Below, piece by piece: positions 52,197-60,721 of a stretch of DNA of 64,000 bases. The notes under the pieces were generated by a model. That model made no database searches and had not been told where the DNA came from. It worked only from the letters and a program-made list of their open reading frames with translations. Source of the stretch: Paraburkholderia sp. ZP32-5. Lineage in GTDB: Bacteria > Pseudomonadota > Gammaproteobacteria > Burkholderiales > Burkholderiaceae. Location: the NCBI RefSeq assembly GCF_021390495.1, contig NZ_JAJEJP010000002.1:1240001-1304000 (forward strand), written 5' to 3'. Positions within the stretch are counted from its first letter, which is position 1, and every line of letters starts with the position of its first letter. The position numbers and the translations under genes are program-made.

Positions 52197-52218
52197 GCAC
52201 CATAAGCACCATAAGCAC
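52192..52218. repeat. 9-bp tandem repeat, three copies, across a stop codon
   Basis: CATAAGCAC occurs three times in a row. The first copy supplies the TAA stop of the MmgE/PrpD gene. Being a multiple of three, slippage leaves the frame unaltered. Confidence 0.8.
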
Positions 52219-52402
52219 CACTTGCAGTACCGACGACGCGCGCGCCGTGCAAGCGGCGCGCGACCGACGTCACCGTAAGCAGCAGGCAACGAAGCCAACG
52301 AGCGCGCCGACAGCCAACCGGCGCACCTCACCGCTCACGTTGCCGCGATAAAACAAGCCGCGATATCCCTACACGCGGCGGATGGTGGATTCAGGAGCAG
52401 AC

Positions 52403-53686
52403 ATGTCGAGTACCGCCGGTGTGGTAAGCACAGCAGCGCGCCCGTCTCGCGTTTTTATCGCGACATGGGCGGGCTGGATGCTGGACGGTTTCGACAACGC
52501 GATCTACATCTACGTGATCGTGCCCGCGCTGACGGAGTTGCTGCCGAAGAGCGGTTTCGTCGCCGATCACGCGCATATCGCGCGGATCGGCGGTCTGATG
52601 TTCAGCCTCTTCATGCTGGGCTGGGCCTGTTCGATGTTCTGGGGCTGGTGCGCGGACCGCTTCGGCCGCGTGCCGACGATGTGCGCGACGATCCTGATCT
52701 ACTCGATCTTCACGGGCGCTTGTGGACTTGCGCCCGGCATCGTGTCGTTTGCGATTTTCCGTTTTCTGACGGGGTTCGGCATCGGCGGCGAATGGGCTGC
52801 CGGCGCGCCGCTGTTGCAGGAGTCCGTCCCCGAGCATTTGCGTGAGCGTCTGTCCGGCTGGCTGCACACCGGCACGCCGATCGGCTTTCTGCTCGCTTCC
52901 GTGGCCGCGCTCGTGATCCTGCCGCTCGCCGGCTGGCGCGTGCTGTTTCTGATCGGCAGCGCCCCCGCATTGCTGACGATCTGGCTGCGGCTCGGCGTGC
53001 CCGAGTCGCGCCGCTGGCAGGAACAGAAGCGCCTCAGCGGCCCGCGCGCACGCGTGCGTGACCTGTTCGCACGCGGCCAGGCGAGGACCACATGGTCGGC
53101 CGCGCTGATGATGACGTGCCTGATTTTCGGCCTGTGGTCATCGACATTCTGGATTCCGACGCTCGTCAATACCTGGCAGCGCACGGGCGGCGCGTCGGTT
53201 GCGCATGCCCAGTATCTCGGCTCGCTGAGCGGGCTGATCCTGAGTCTCGGCACGCTGGCCGGATGTGGACTGATGCCATGGATCGTGCGCTGGATTCCGC
53301 GCCGCAAGTCCGTCGCCGCCGTGTTCTTTTCCGGCGCGCTGATCTGCAATCTCGCCGCGTACCTCGGCATCGTGGTGCTGCTCAAAAGCCTGCCTCTATT
53401 TCTGCTCACGCTGCCGCTATTGGGCTTTTTCACCAGCGGCGTGTTTTCGCTGTTCACGATCTGGCTGCCTGAAATGTTTCCGACGCTACAGCGCGCGCTC
53501 GGCTCCGGCTTCGCGTTCAGTTTTGGCCGCGTGCTCGGCGCGGCGGGGCCGTCGATCGTCGGCGCGCTCGCGGCGATGTTCGGCTCGTATCCGCTCGCCA
53601 TCAGCGCCGTCTCGCTGATCTATCTGGCCGGTCTGTTGTGCGTGAGCTGGGCGCCGGAAACCGCGAACCAGGCGCTGCAGACATAA
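52403..53686 (+). CDS. MFS transporter, AAHS-like acid carrier
   Basis: The protein has 427 residues with 12 hydrophobic helices. Helix 1 contains GWMLDGFDNAIYIYVIVPAL, the DG-x-D motif of aromatic-acid and related organic-acid symporters; loop 2-3 has GWCADRFGRVPTM. The ATG at 52403 has AGGAG upstream and is preferred over the one at 52382. It follows the MmgE/PrpD gene with a 206-base gap and probably supplies that enzyme's substrate. Confidence 0.82.
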   Translation: MSSTAGVVSTAARPSRVFIATWAGWMLDGFDNAIYIYVIVPALTELLPKSGFVADHAHIARIGGLMFSLFMLGWACSMFWGWCADRFGRVPTMCATILIYSIFTGACGLAPGIVSFAIFRFLTGFGIGGEWAAGAPLLQESVPEHLRERLSGWLHTGTPIGFLLASVAALVILPLAGWRVLFLIGSAPALLTIWLRLGVPESRRWQEQKRLSGPRARVRDLFARGQARTTWSAALMMTCLIFGLWSSTFWIPTLVNTWQRTGGASVAHAQYLGSLSGLILSLGTLAGCGLMPWIVRWIPRRKSVAAVFFSGALICNLAAYLGIVVLLKSLPLFLLTLPLLGFFTSGVFSLFTIWLPEMFPTLQRALGSGFAFSFGRVLGAAGPSIVGALAAMFGSYPLAISAVSLIYLAGLLCVSWAPETANQALQT

Positions 53687-53804
53687 AGCTACGTATTCCG
53701 GATCTATTCGCCGCGTGCTGTGCGCGTATCGCGGCAGCGCATCGGCGGTAATCGCAACCCAAGGAGAGAACCATGCAGCAACGTAACCGGCAGAGTGCTC
53801 CACG

Positions 53805-55106
53805 ATGAAGTCGATAGCAGGCATGTTCAGGGGCACAACGGGCAGAGTTTTTCTGCTGATCTGCGCGATGTACTTCATCGAGTACATCGACCGGGTCAAC
53901 CTTTCCATCGCGGCGCCGCTGCTGAAATCGGAGATGCATCTTTCGAATACGCAGCTCGGCCTCGCACTGTCCGCGTTCGGCTATTGCTACGCGATCTTCC
54001 AGGTGATCAACGGCTATCTGGGCGACCGCATCGGACCGCGCCGGATGCTGGCGATCTCGGGCGTGCTGTGGGCGCTCGGCACGCTGACGACCGGCGTGAC
54101 AGGCGGCCTGATGACGTTGATCATGTCGCGCGCGCTGGTCGGTCTCGGCGAAGCCGGCACGATTCCGAACGCGACGCGGGCGATGACCAACTGGGTGCCG
54201 GTCGCGAAGCGCGGTTTCGCGCAGGGCTTTACGCACTCGTCGGCGCGTGCCGCCGCGGCCATCACGCCGCCGTTGATCGTGCTGATGATTCCGCTGCTCG
54301 GCTGGCGCGGCGCGTTTATCGCGCTCGGTTGCGTGAGCGCGGTCTGGGTGGCTGTGTGGCTGCTGTATTTCCGCGACGATCCGCGCAAGCATCCTTCGAT
54401 CACCGCTGCCGAAGTCGAATCGCTGCCTGCATATGCAGGGCCGAGCCATCGCACGGCGGTGCCGTGGTCGCCGCTGATCCGGCGCATTCTGCCGGTCACG
54501 CTGGTGTTCTTCTGCCACGCATGGACGTTGTGGCTGTATCTGAGCTGGCTGCCCAGTTTCTTCGTTGGCGTGTACGGCATCGATCTGAAGAGCACCGCGC
54601 TGTTCACATCGGGCGTGTTTCTCGCGGGCGTGGTCGGCGATACGGCCGGCGGCTTGTTGACTGATGCGCTGTACCGGCGCACCGGCAATCTGAACACCGC
54701 GCGCCGCAACGTGATCATCATGGGCTTCGGCGGCTCGCTGCTGTTTCTCTCCTGCGTGCTGTTTGTGCACGACCGCACGACGATCGCGTTGTGTCTGGCC
54801 GCGGCGCTGTTTTGCCTCGAATCGACCGAAGGTCCGATCTGGGCGGTGCCGATGGACGTCGCGCCCGCCTATGCCGGTGTCGCGAGCGGCTTCATCAGCA
54901 CGGCGGCGGGTATCGCGGCGGTCGTCTCGCCGATCGCATTCGGCGTGATCACCGACTGGACGGGCAGCTATCGCGTGCCATTCGTGATGTCGATTGCGCT
55001 GTTGCTGGTCGGCATCGTGCTGTCGTTCTGGATTCGCCCGGACCGGCCGCTGCAAAGCAATACGAAAACGAATCTATCAACGAACTCAATCGAGGTGCAT
55101 TCATGA
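53805..55106 (+). CDS. MFS transporter, ACS family
   Basis: The protein has 433 residues and 12 helices. The first block FIEYIDRVNLSIAAPLLKSE and the loop GYLGDRIGPRRMLA mark the ACS (anion:cation symporter) family, which carries uronates, aldarates, tartrate and phthalates. Its stop overlaps the start of the SDR gene (ATGA at 55103-55106), so substrate and dehydrogenase are presumably linked. It resembles the carrier at 45521-46834. Confidence 0.83.
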   Translation: MKSIAGMFRGTTGRVFLLICAMYFIEYIDRVNLSIAAPLLKSEMHLSNTQLGLALSAFGYCYAIFQVINGYLGDRIGPRRMLAISGVLWALGTLTTGVTGGLMTLIMSRALVGLGEAGTIPNATRAMTNWVPVAKRGFAQGFTHSSARAAAAITPPLIVLMIPLLGWRGAFIALGCVSAVWVAVWLLYFRDDPRKHPSITAAEVESLPAYAGPSHRTAVPWSPLIRRILPVTLVFFCHAWTLWLYLSWLPSFFVGVYGIDLKSTALFTSGVFLAGVVGDTAGGLLTDALYRRTGNLNTARRNVIIMGFGGSLLFLSCVLFVHDRTTIALCLAAALFCLESTEGPIWAVPMDVAPAYAGVASGFISTAAGIAAVVSPIAFGVITDWTGSYRVPFVMSIALLLVGIVLSFWIRPDRPLQSNTKTNLSTNSIEVHS

Positions 55107-55855
55107 ACGCGCAAGTCAGCGGGGTCGCTGTCGTCACCGGGGCAGCCCGCAATATCGGTCGCGAAATTGCGCTGGAACTGGCGGCGGCCGGCAATGCGGT
55201 GGTCGTCAATGCGCGTAGCTCCGCCGCCGAGGCGGCCGAGGTCGTACGCGCGATCGAAGCGGCGGGTGGGCGCGCGGTCGCGCATCTGGCCGACGTCGGC
55301 GAACCGGCCGGCGCGCAGAGTCTGATGGAAGCCGCGGTTCATCATTTCGGGCAGATCGACATTCTCGTCAACAACGCCGCCGTGCGTCGCGAAGTGCCGT
55401 TTGCGGAACTGGATTTCGCGCGCTGGCGCGAAGTGATGTCGGTGATTCTCGATGGCGCCTATCTGTGCGCGCACGCGGCATTGCCGTATCTGCGGCAATC
55501 GAAGGCCGGCGCGATCGTCAATATCGGCGGCATGTCGGCTCACTCGGGTTCGGCGGGACGCGCGCATGTGATCGCCGCGAAAGCGGGGCTCGTCGGTTTG
55601 ACGCGCGCGCTCGCACACGACCTCGGCCCGGACGGCATCACCGTCAATTGCGTGGTACCCGGCCTGATCGCAACGGTGCGCGGCGGCGCGGCCGGTCATA
55701 CGACACCGGCGCATCACGCGGAACGGACCACCTTGCTCGGCAGACGCGGCCAGCCCGATGAAGTCGCAAGCCTCGTGCAATTTCTGTGCGGCCCGACCGC
55801 GCGCTATCTGACCGGGCAGACCATTCACGCCAATGGCGGTGCTTTTCTAGGCTAG
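55103..55855 (+). CDS. Short-chain dehydrogenase/reductase (SDR)
   Basis: The protein has 250 residues of the classical SDR type. The cofactor motif is VTGAARNIGREIA, the structural motif is VNNAAVR (NNAG-like), and the ending LTGQTIHANGGAFLG is typical. The active site is unusual: the expected Tyr-x-x-x-Lys appears as HVIAAKAG, with histidine in place of the catalytic tyrosine, while the lysine and an upstream serine (GGMSAHSG) remain. This may mean altered chemistry or loss of dehydrogenase activity. It is coupled by a 4-base overlap to the ACS carrier. Confidence 0.8.
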   Translation: MNAQVSGVAVVTGAARNIGREIALELAAAGNAVVVNARSSAAEAAEVVRAIEAAGGRAVAHLADVGEPAGAQSLMEAAVHHFGQIDILVNNAAVRREVPFAELDFARWREVMSVILDGAYLCAHAALPYLRQSKAGAIVNIGGMSAHSGSAGRAHVIAAKAGLVGLTRALAHDLGPDGITVNCVVPGLIATVRGGAAGHTTPAHHAERTTLLGRRGQPDEVASLVQFLCGPTARYLTGQTIHANGGAFLG

Positions 55856-56034
55856 CCGTTGCAGCAGCGGCACGTGGACGAGGTCCGCGTGCCGCTGTCG
55901 ACCCCCATCGAACTCGAACCGGATGCCTCGGTGCCGATAGGAGGAGTGCATATGCACGTATAAAAGAAACGACAACTGGTAGTCCCATCCTTGCAATTCG
56001 AGAAATGAACAAAGAGAACTGGTGGAGATAAGGA

Positions 56035-57204
56035 ATGAGGAGGTTTTTCGTTGCAGTTTCAATCCTGGGCACCGTCGCCGGAACGGCGCATGCGCAAAGC
56101 TCAGTGACGTTGTACGGTCTTCTTGATGAAGGCCTGCTGTTCAATACGAACGCCAAGAACATCGTGAATGGCAAGAACGTCGGCGGCCGGCAATGGTCGG
56201 TCGATTCCAACACAGGCACGCTGGGCAGCCGCTGGGGCATCCGGGTCATCGAGGATCTCGGCGGCGGGATGAACGCTGTTGCGGTGCTGGAGTCCGGTAT
56301 CAACGTCAGCACGGGTCAGTTCGGCCAGGGCGGTACGGCATTCGGCCGGCAAGCTTATGTGGGTCTTGGCAGCAAGAGTTACGGCACGGTCACGTTGGGT
56401 CGCCAGTACGACAGTGTCAACGATTACGTCGGCCGCTATGGTTTCGCCGCGGCGTTCGGCGGTTCGGCAACCGAGCATCCGGGCGACATCGATAACGTGA
56501 ACCACACGTATCGCCTGAACAACACGATCAAATATACGAGCCCGAATTTCAGCGGCCTGACCTTCGGCGGTACCGCGAGCCTCGGCGGCGTGGCAGGCAA
56601 CATTTCGCAATCGAGCGGCTACACGTTCGGCGGCAACTACGCACGCGGTCCGCTCGGCATTGCCGTTGCGTACGTGTTCTTCAAGGATCCGGCCGCGCTG
56701 GGCTCGATCCTGAACAGCAATGCAAGCGCGTCGACATTCGGCTCGCTGAACTCGGGCTATCTGGGCGCGAAGCCGGCGAACTCGCTGCAGATCATTACGG
56801 CGGGCGGCTCGTACCAGATCGGCAGTGCGCTGATCGGCGCGGTGTATTCGAACACGAAGTACATGAATATCGGCGCGTTCAACGGTGCGACCGCAACCTT
56901 CAACAGTTTCGAGTTGAACGCGATGTATCGCATTACGCCGTCGTTCGCGATTGCCGGCGAATACAACTACACGAAGGGCAATGCGGTGAAGGGCGACATC
57001 GGCGATCAGACTTACAACCAGTACTCGCTGCTGTTCGACTACACGTTGTCCAAGCGCACCGATCTGCTTCTGCTCGGCACGTTCCAGAGCGCAAGCGGTA
57101 TCAACTCGACGGGCACGGCGGCGGTTGCCAATATCGGCAATCTCGGCGATTCGTCGAACAATCATCAGGCCGTGGCACGCGTCGAGATCCGCCACAAGTT
57201 CTAG
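56035..57204 (+). CDS. Gram-negative trimeric porin (Burkholderia OmpC-like)
   Basis: The protein has 389 residues with a signal peptide (MRRFFVAVSILGTVAGTAHA-QS) and the standard porin start SSVTLYGLLDEGLLFNTN. Further blocks are GSRWGIRVIEDLGGGMNAVA, AFGRQAYVGLGSKSYGTVTLGRQYD (loop 3 region), and a terminal phenylalanine-anchored RVEIRHKF. It provides outer-membrane diffusion for small solutes. Expected RBS AAGGAATG is present. It is followed by an excellent terminator, and with 180 bases upstream probably has its own promoter. Confidence 0.92.
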   Translation: MRRFFVAVSILGTVAGTAHAQSSVTLYGLLDEGLLFNTNAKNIVNGKNVGGRQWSVDSNTGTLGSRWGIRVIEDLGGGMNAVAVLESGINVSTGQFGQGGTAFGRQAYVGLGSKSYGTVTLGRQYDSVNDYVGRYGFAAAFGGSATEHPGDIDNVNHTYRLNNTIKYTSPNFSGLTFGGTASLGGVAGNISQSSGYTFGGNYARGPLGIAVAYVFFKDPAALGSILNSNASASTFGSLNSGYLGAKPANSLQIITAGGSYQIGSALIGAVYSNTKYMNIGAFNGATATFNSFELNAMYRITPSFAIAGEYNYTKGNAVKGDIGDQTYNQYSLLFDYTLSKRTDLLLLGTFQSASGINSTGTAAVANIGNLGDSSNNHQAVARVEIRHKF

Positions 57205-57225
57205 ACGCACCGCCTGGGTTGGGTG

Positions 57226-57261
57226 AAGGCGAGGACATCGGCCGATGTCCTCGCCTTTTTT
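57226..57261 (+). terminator. Intrinsic terminator after porin
   Basis: Bases 57226-57241 and 57242-57257 are perfectly complementary (AAGGCGAGGACATCGG and its reverse complement), giving a stem with a tight loop, followed by a run of six Ts (57256-57261). Confidence 0.85.
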
Positions 57262-57335
57262 ACTTCGGGGTCGCAGGCCGCGGAGTACCGGCATCGGACA
57301 CACAACGACGATTTCCGGACGATCGGCGATAGCTG

Positions 57336-58112
57336 CTACTCCCTATAGCTCGTATCCAGCCGATCAAGCATCCGCAGCATGGCCGGCCATTCGAGCTCCC
57401 CGTAACGCCGCGTGACGTTCGGTTGCCATTGCGCATTGGCTTTCGCGACGATCTCAGGCGAGGGAATCACGAGTTCCGTGTTGCATGCCATCGCATCGAT
57501 CTGTGTTTTGCACGCCAGTTCCAGCCGGTACATGGAATTGAACGCCTCTGGAATCGACGGCCCGACCGCGAGCAGGCCGTGGTTGCGCAACACCATGACT
57601 TCCGCGTCGCCCAGATCGTCGACCAGACTCTGTTGCTCGGCGAGATCGATCGAAATGCCTTCGAAGTCGTGATAGGCAACGCGCGCGAAGCGGGTCGCCG
57701 TTTGTGTGAGCGGCAGCAATCCGCACTTCAATGCCGACAGTGCCATTCCCGCGCGCGAATGCGTATGGATGACGCACTTCGCGTCTGGCCGGCCCCGATG
57801 AATCGCGCCGTGAATGACAAAACCCGGCCGGTTGAACCCGTATTCGAGTTCCGGTTTCGCGAGCACATTGCCGTCGAGATCGATCTTCATCAGATTCGAC
57901 GCGGTGATTTCCGGATACAGGAGGCCATACGCGTTGATCAGAAAGTGATGCGGCTCATCGGGCACCGCTACCGAAATATGGTTGGCAATCATGTCCGTCA
58001 TTCCATACACCGCGACCAGCCTGTAGCAGGCGGCCAACTCGACGCGCGCGTCCCACTCGGCACCTGAAACCTTGTCTCTCACCGAAGCGACCGTCACACC
58101 CGTTCTCAGCAT
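57336..58112 (-). CDS. Class II aldolase/adducin-family protein
   Basis: The protein has 258 residues. The zinc-binding and active-site features of class II aldolases/epimerases are visible: MTDMIANHISVAVPD, then VIHTHSRAGMALSALK with two metal histidines, then MVLRNHGLLAVG with a third. These proteins cleave or epimerise sugar phosphates or related hydroxy acids. Two adjacent ATGs (58115, 58112) follow an AGGAGA site; I prefer 58112 on spacing. The neighbouring genes are hydroxyacid oxidases, so a sugar-acid breakdown role is likely. A shortened relative lies at 63618-63986. Confidence 0.83.
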   Translation of the reverse strand: MLRTGVTVASVRDKVSGAEWDARVELAACYRLVAVYGMTDMIANHISVAVPDEPHHFLINAYGLLYPEITASNLMKIDLDGNVLAKPELEYGFNRPGFVIHGAIHRGRPDAKCVIHTHSRAGMALSALKCGLLPLTQTATRFARVAYHDFEGISIDLAEQQSLVDDLGDAEVMVLRNHGLLAVGPSIPEAFNSMYRLELACKTQIDAMACNTELVIPSPEIVAKANAQWQPNVTRRYGELEWPAMLRMLDRLDTSYRE

Positions 58113-58271
58113 CATGTTCTCCTGTCTGGCGATCCACCGCGTTGTGAGTGCGCAAAACTCACATCGCATTCAAAAAAATGCTGCCCGATCGAACTCGCGA
58201 GGCCGTTCTGCAGATAGACGCATTTCTTCAGTTTCGTGATTTAGCTGCTTCTGCGTCCGTCCTCTTGCGTG

Positions 58272-59432
58272 TCAGCGAGGCGACGCCGCAATCAATGACG
58301 CGTCGACTTCGTCGAACGAACACCGCCCGACGAGCGCCAACGTACGATCTATCTCATCCCGAAACACGCTGAGCGCGTGGCTCACGCCCGCCTCACCGCC
58401 AGCACCGAGGCCATAGAGCGCCGCCTTGCCGATGATGACCGCGTCGGCGCCAAGCGCGATCGCCTTGACGACATCCGAGCCACGCCGGATCCCGCTATCG
58501 ACGATTAGCGTGGTGGACTTCGACAGCGCAGCCCTGAATTCGGGCAACAGATCGATTGGCGCCATCGCCGAATCGAGATTGCGTCCGCCATGATTCGACA
58601 GCACCACGCCATCGACGCCATGTTGCTGCGCTGTCACCGCGTCCTGTGCGGACAGCAGACCTTTGACCAGAAGCTTGCGCGGCCAGCGCTCACGCAATAC
58701 CTCGACGTCGCGCCAGGTGACCGATGCCGCATTGGCGAGCCGCACGGGCGCGCCGGTAATCTTGCCGCCCATTCCGTCGGGATAGTTCGCGTAGCGTGGT
58801 ACGCCGCCGTTCAGCATGTAGCGCCCCATCACACCGAACAGCCAGCGCGGATGCACGGCGATGTCGCGCGTCATACGCGGTGTCAGCCGGAACGGATTCG
58901 TAAAGCCATTGCGGGCATTGAATTCGCGGTTCGGCATCACCGCAGTGTCGACCGTCAGCATCAGCGTTTCGACGCCGGCCTCGCGCGCGCGTTCGATAAC
59001 CGCATATGACAACTCGCGCTGTTCCCACAGATACGTTTGCATCCACATCGTGCCGTTGGTCGCATCGAATATCTTCTCGAGCGGTGTGGTCGAACTGGTG
59101 GAGAGCGTGAATGGAATGCCGGCCCGAGTCGCTGCTTTTGCCAATGAGAGTTCGCCCTCGTACCACAGGATATCGGCGACACCCGTCGGTCCGATGATCA
59201 ACGGCATGCTTTGCTGGTGACCGAATACGGTCCGTTGCAAATTCCGGTTCGACACGTCCACCAGATGACATGGCCTCAACTTGATGCGCTGGTAGCGTTC
59301 CAGATTGTTGGCGAGCGCAACGTCATCTTCGGTGCCGCGGTCGATGAAATCGAATACACCGCGCGGCAGACGACGCTTCGCCAGTTCACGGAGATCGTTG
59401 ATGTTATAGGCACGGTGCTGCACGTTGGTCAT
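58272..59432 (-). CDS. FMN-dependent alpha-hydroxyacid oxidase/dehydrogenase
   Basis: The protein has 386 residues of the LldD / glycolate-oxidase family. FMN and substrate residues are visible in LIIGPTGVADILW, TLSTSSTTPLEKI, MLTVDTAVMPNRE, LVKGLLSAQDA (active-site lysine), GVVLSNHGGRNLD (catalytic histidine and arginine) and LIVDSGIRRGSDVVKAIALGA. It oxidises an L-2-hydroxy acid to the 2-oxo acid. Two possible ATGs (59432 and 59441) exist and neither has a strong ribosome site. It is a paralogue of the enzyme at 60722-61939. Confidence 0.87.
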   Translation of the reverse strand: MTNVQHRAYNINDLRELAKRRLPRGVFDFIDRGTEDDVALANNLERYQRIKLRPCHLVDVSNRNLQRTVFGHQQSMPLIIGPTGVADILWYEGELSLAKAATRAGIPFTLSTSSTTPLEKIFDATNGTMWMQTYLWEQRELSYAVIERAREAGVETLMLTVDTAVMPNREFNARNGFTNPFRLTPRMTRDIAVHPRWLFGVMGRYMLNGGVPRYANYPDGMGGKITGAPVRLANAASVTWRDVEVLRERWPRKLLVKGLLSAQDAVTAQQHGVDGVVLSNHGGRNLDSAMAPIDLLPEFRAALSKSTTLIVDSGIRRGSDVVKAIALGADAVIIGKAALYGLGAGGEAGVSHALSVFRDEIDRTLALVGRCSFDEVDASLIAASPR

Positions 59433-59494
59433 AGGGTGCATCCGACGTTCTACGATCCTGATCGATTTTGAAAGTATGAATAACTGCAGTGCAC

Positions 59495-59700
59495 GTATCG
59501 CAATCAGTATCGACAATGCAGATCGGCGCGCTCCAGGCACAACGGGGTGTCCCGCTATTCGATCGTGGCCGACGCAAAGCGCGCCTGACCTTCATCGGCG
59601 AAAATCCGACCGATATCGCCGGGCGCGTTGCCGAACGCATCGACGAGTTCGGCTCCGCCGCGCGCGAGTGCGCCGGTCTGCGTCGCTGCGTCCGCAGGCC
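59495..59700 (+). pseudogene. LysR-family regulator remnant
   Basis: The frame reads VSQSVSTMQIGALQAQRGVP, then LFDRGRRKARLTFIGEN, the second half of a LysR helix-turn-helix and its linker. The first 25 or so residues, the effector domain and any proper stop are missing. It lies between two hydroxyacid genes and is presumably what is left of a local regulator. Confidence 0.6.
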
Positions 59701-59744
59701 TGCATGTTCATGGTGTAGTGCGTATCCATGATGGTCTTCCGGGC

Positions 59745-60710
59745 CTATAGATGCACGAGGTTGAGGAGCGGCTCTTCCGCCTGAAGACGCCGAAGATTTT
59801 CCCGGCAAAGCAAAGCCAGCTTTTCGAAGGCGGGGCCATCGTCGAAGGCGGCGAGGTGGGGCGACATGATGACCTGTTCGATGCCCCAGAGCGGATGATT
59901 CGCCGGCAGCGGCTCCGGCTCCGTCACGTCGAGGCCGGCGCCGGCCAGCTTGCCGGCAGTCAAGGCCAGGATAAGTGCTGCCTGGTCGATCACCTCGCCA
60001 CGGGAGACGTTGACGAGGACCGCGGTCGGCTTCATTGCCGCGAGAGCCGCCGTGTCGATCAGATGCCGGGTGTCTGGTGTGAGCGGCACGCACAGGACGA
60101 CGACATCCGCCTCGGCGAGAGCAGTCTTCAGCCGGCCGACAGGTTCTATGCGTTCCACAGGCAGGCTGTCCGCACCGGAAGGCAGTGTCCGGCAGACAGC
60201 GATGACGCGCATGTCGAAGGCCCTGGCTCGACGCGCTACCGCTCGTCCGATATTGCCGAGCCCGACAACGAGGATCGTGCGACCGGAAATGCCGCCAAGG
60301 GCTTGCACCGCGTAATTCCGGTCCCATCGTGCGTACTGGCGCAGACGCTCATAGGTCGGCAAAGCTCGCAAAAGTCCCAATAGCAGGGCCATCGCGTGAT
60401 CCGCGACGGAGGCCGCCCAAACGTCACCGGCACTTGTCAGGACGACATTCTTCGGCACACCGAGAGCCCGGAATGCGTCGATGCCAGCCGCGCTGGCCTG
60501 CACCAGTTGCATCCGCGGGGAGCGGGCGATCGCGGCCACCATCTCGGGTGTGTAGGAGCCGTTCTGCATGATCGCCACATTCAGATCGCCGACCGCGTCA
60601 GCGAGTGCGGCTGCGTTGTGAAATGCCCTGGCCTCGACACCTTCCAGTGCGTTGCAGATTTCTACGACCGTTGCCATACCGTTGGTGAGATAGACACCGA
60701 CATTCAACAT
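59745..60710 (-). CDS. D-2-hydroxyacid dehydrogenase
   Basis: The protein has 321 residues. The NAD motif is VVGLGNIGRAVARRARAFD; the catalytic triad is the arginine in NVSRGEVID, the glutamate in DVTEPEPLP and the histidine in MSPHLAAFD. It reduces a 2-oxo acid to the D-hydroxy acid or the reverse. It lies 11 bases after the alpha-hydroxyacid oxidase gene on the minus strand, so the two could interconvert L and D forms of one hydroxy acid through the shared 2-oxo acid. The ATG at 60710 starts the conserved domain; the longer open frame to 61322 is a shadow of the oxidase gene. Confidence 0.85.
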   Translation of the reverse strand: MLNVGVYLTNGMATVVEICNALEGVEARAFHNAAALADAVGDLNVAIMQNGSYTPEMVAAIARSPRMQLVQASAAGIDAFRALGVPKNVVLTSAGDVWAASVADHAMALLLGLLRALPTYERLRQYARWDRNYAVQALGGISGRTILVVGLGNIGRAVARRARAFDMRVIAVCRTLPSGADSLPVERIEPVGRLKTALAEADVVVLCVPLTPDTRHLIDTAALAAMKPTAVLVNVSRGEVIDQAALILALTAGKLAGAGLDVTEPEPLPANHPLWGIEQVIMSPHLAAFDDGPAFEKLALLCRENLRRLQAEEPLLNLVHL

Positions 60711-60721
60711 CGCGACGACCC

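Noticed and set aside
53601..55055. Minus-strand open frame of 484 codons opposite the ACS carrier
   Set aside because: Its biased composition and lack of motifs show it is a shadow of the carrier gene at 53805-55106.
59404..60327. Minus-strand open frame of 307 codons overlapping the dehydrogenase
   Set aside because: It is an out-of-frame shadow, Arg-rich and without any family match.
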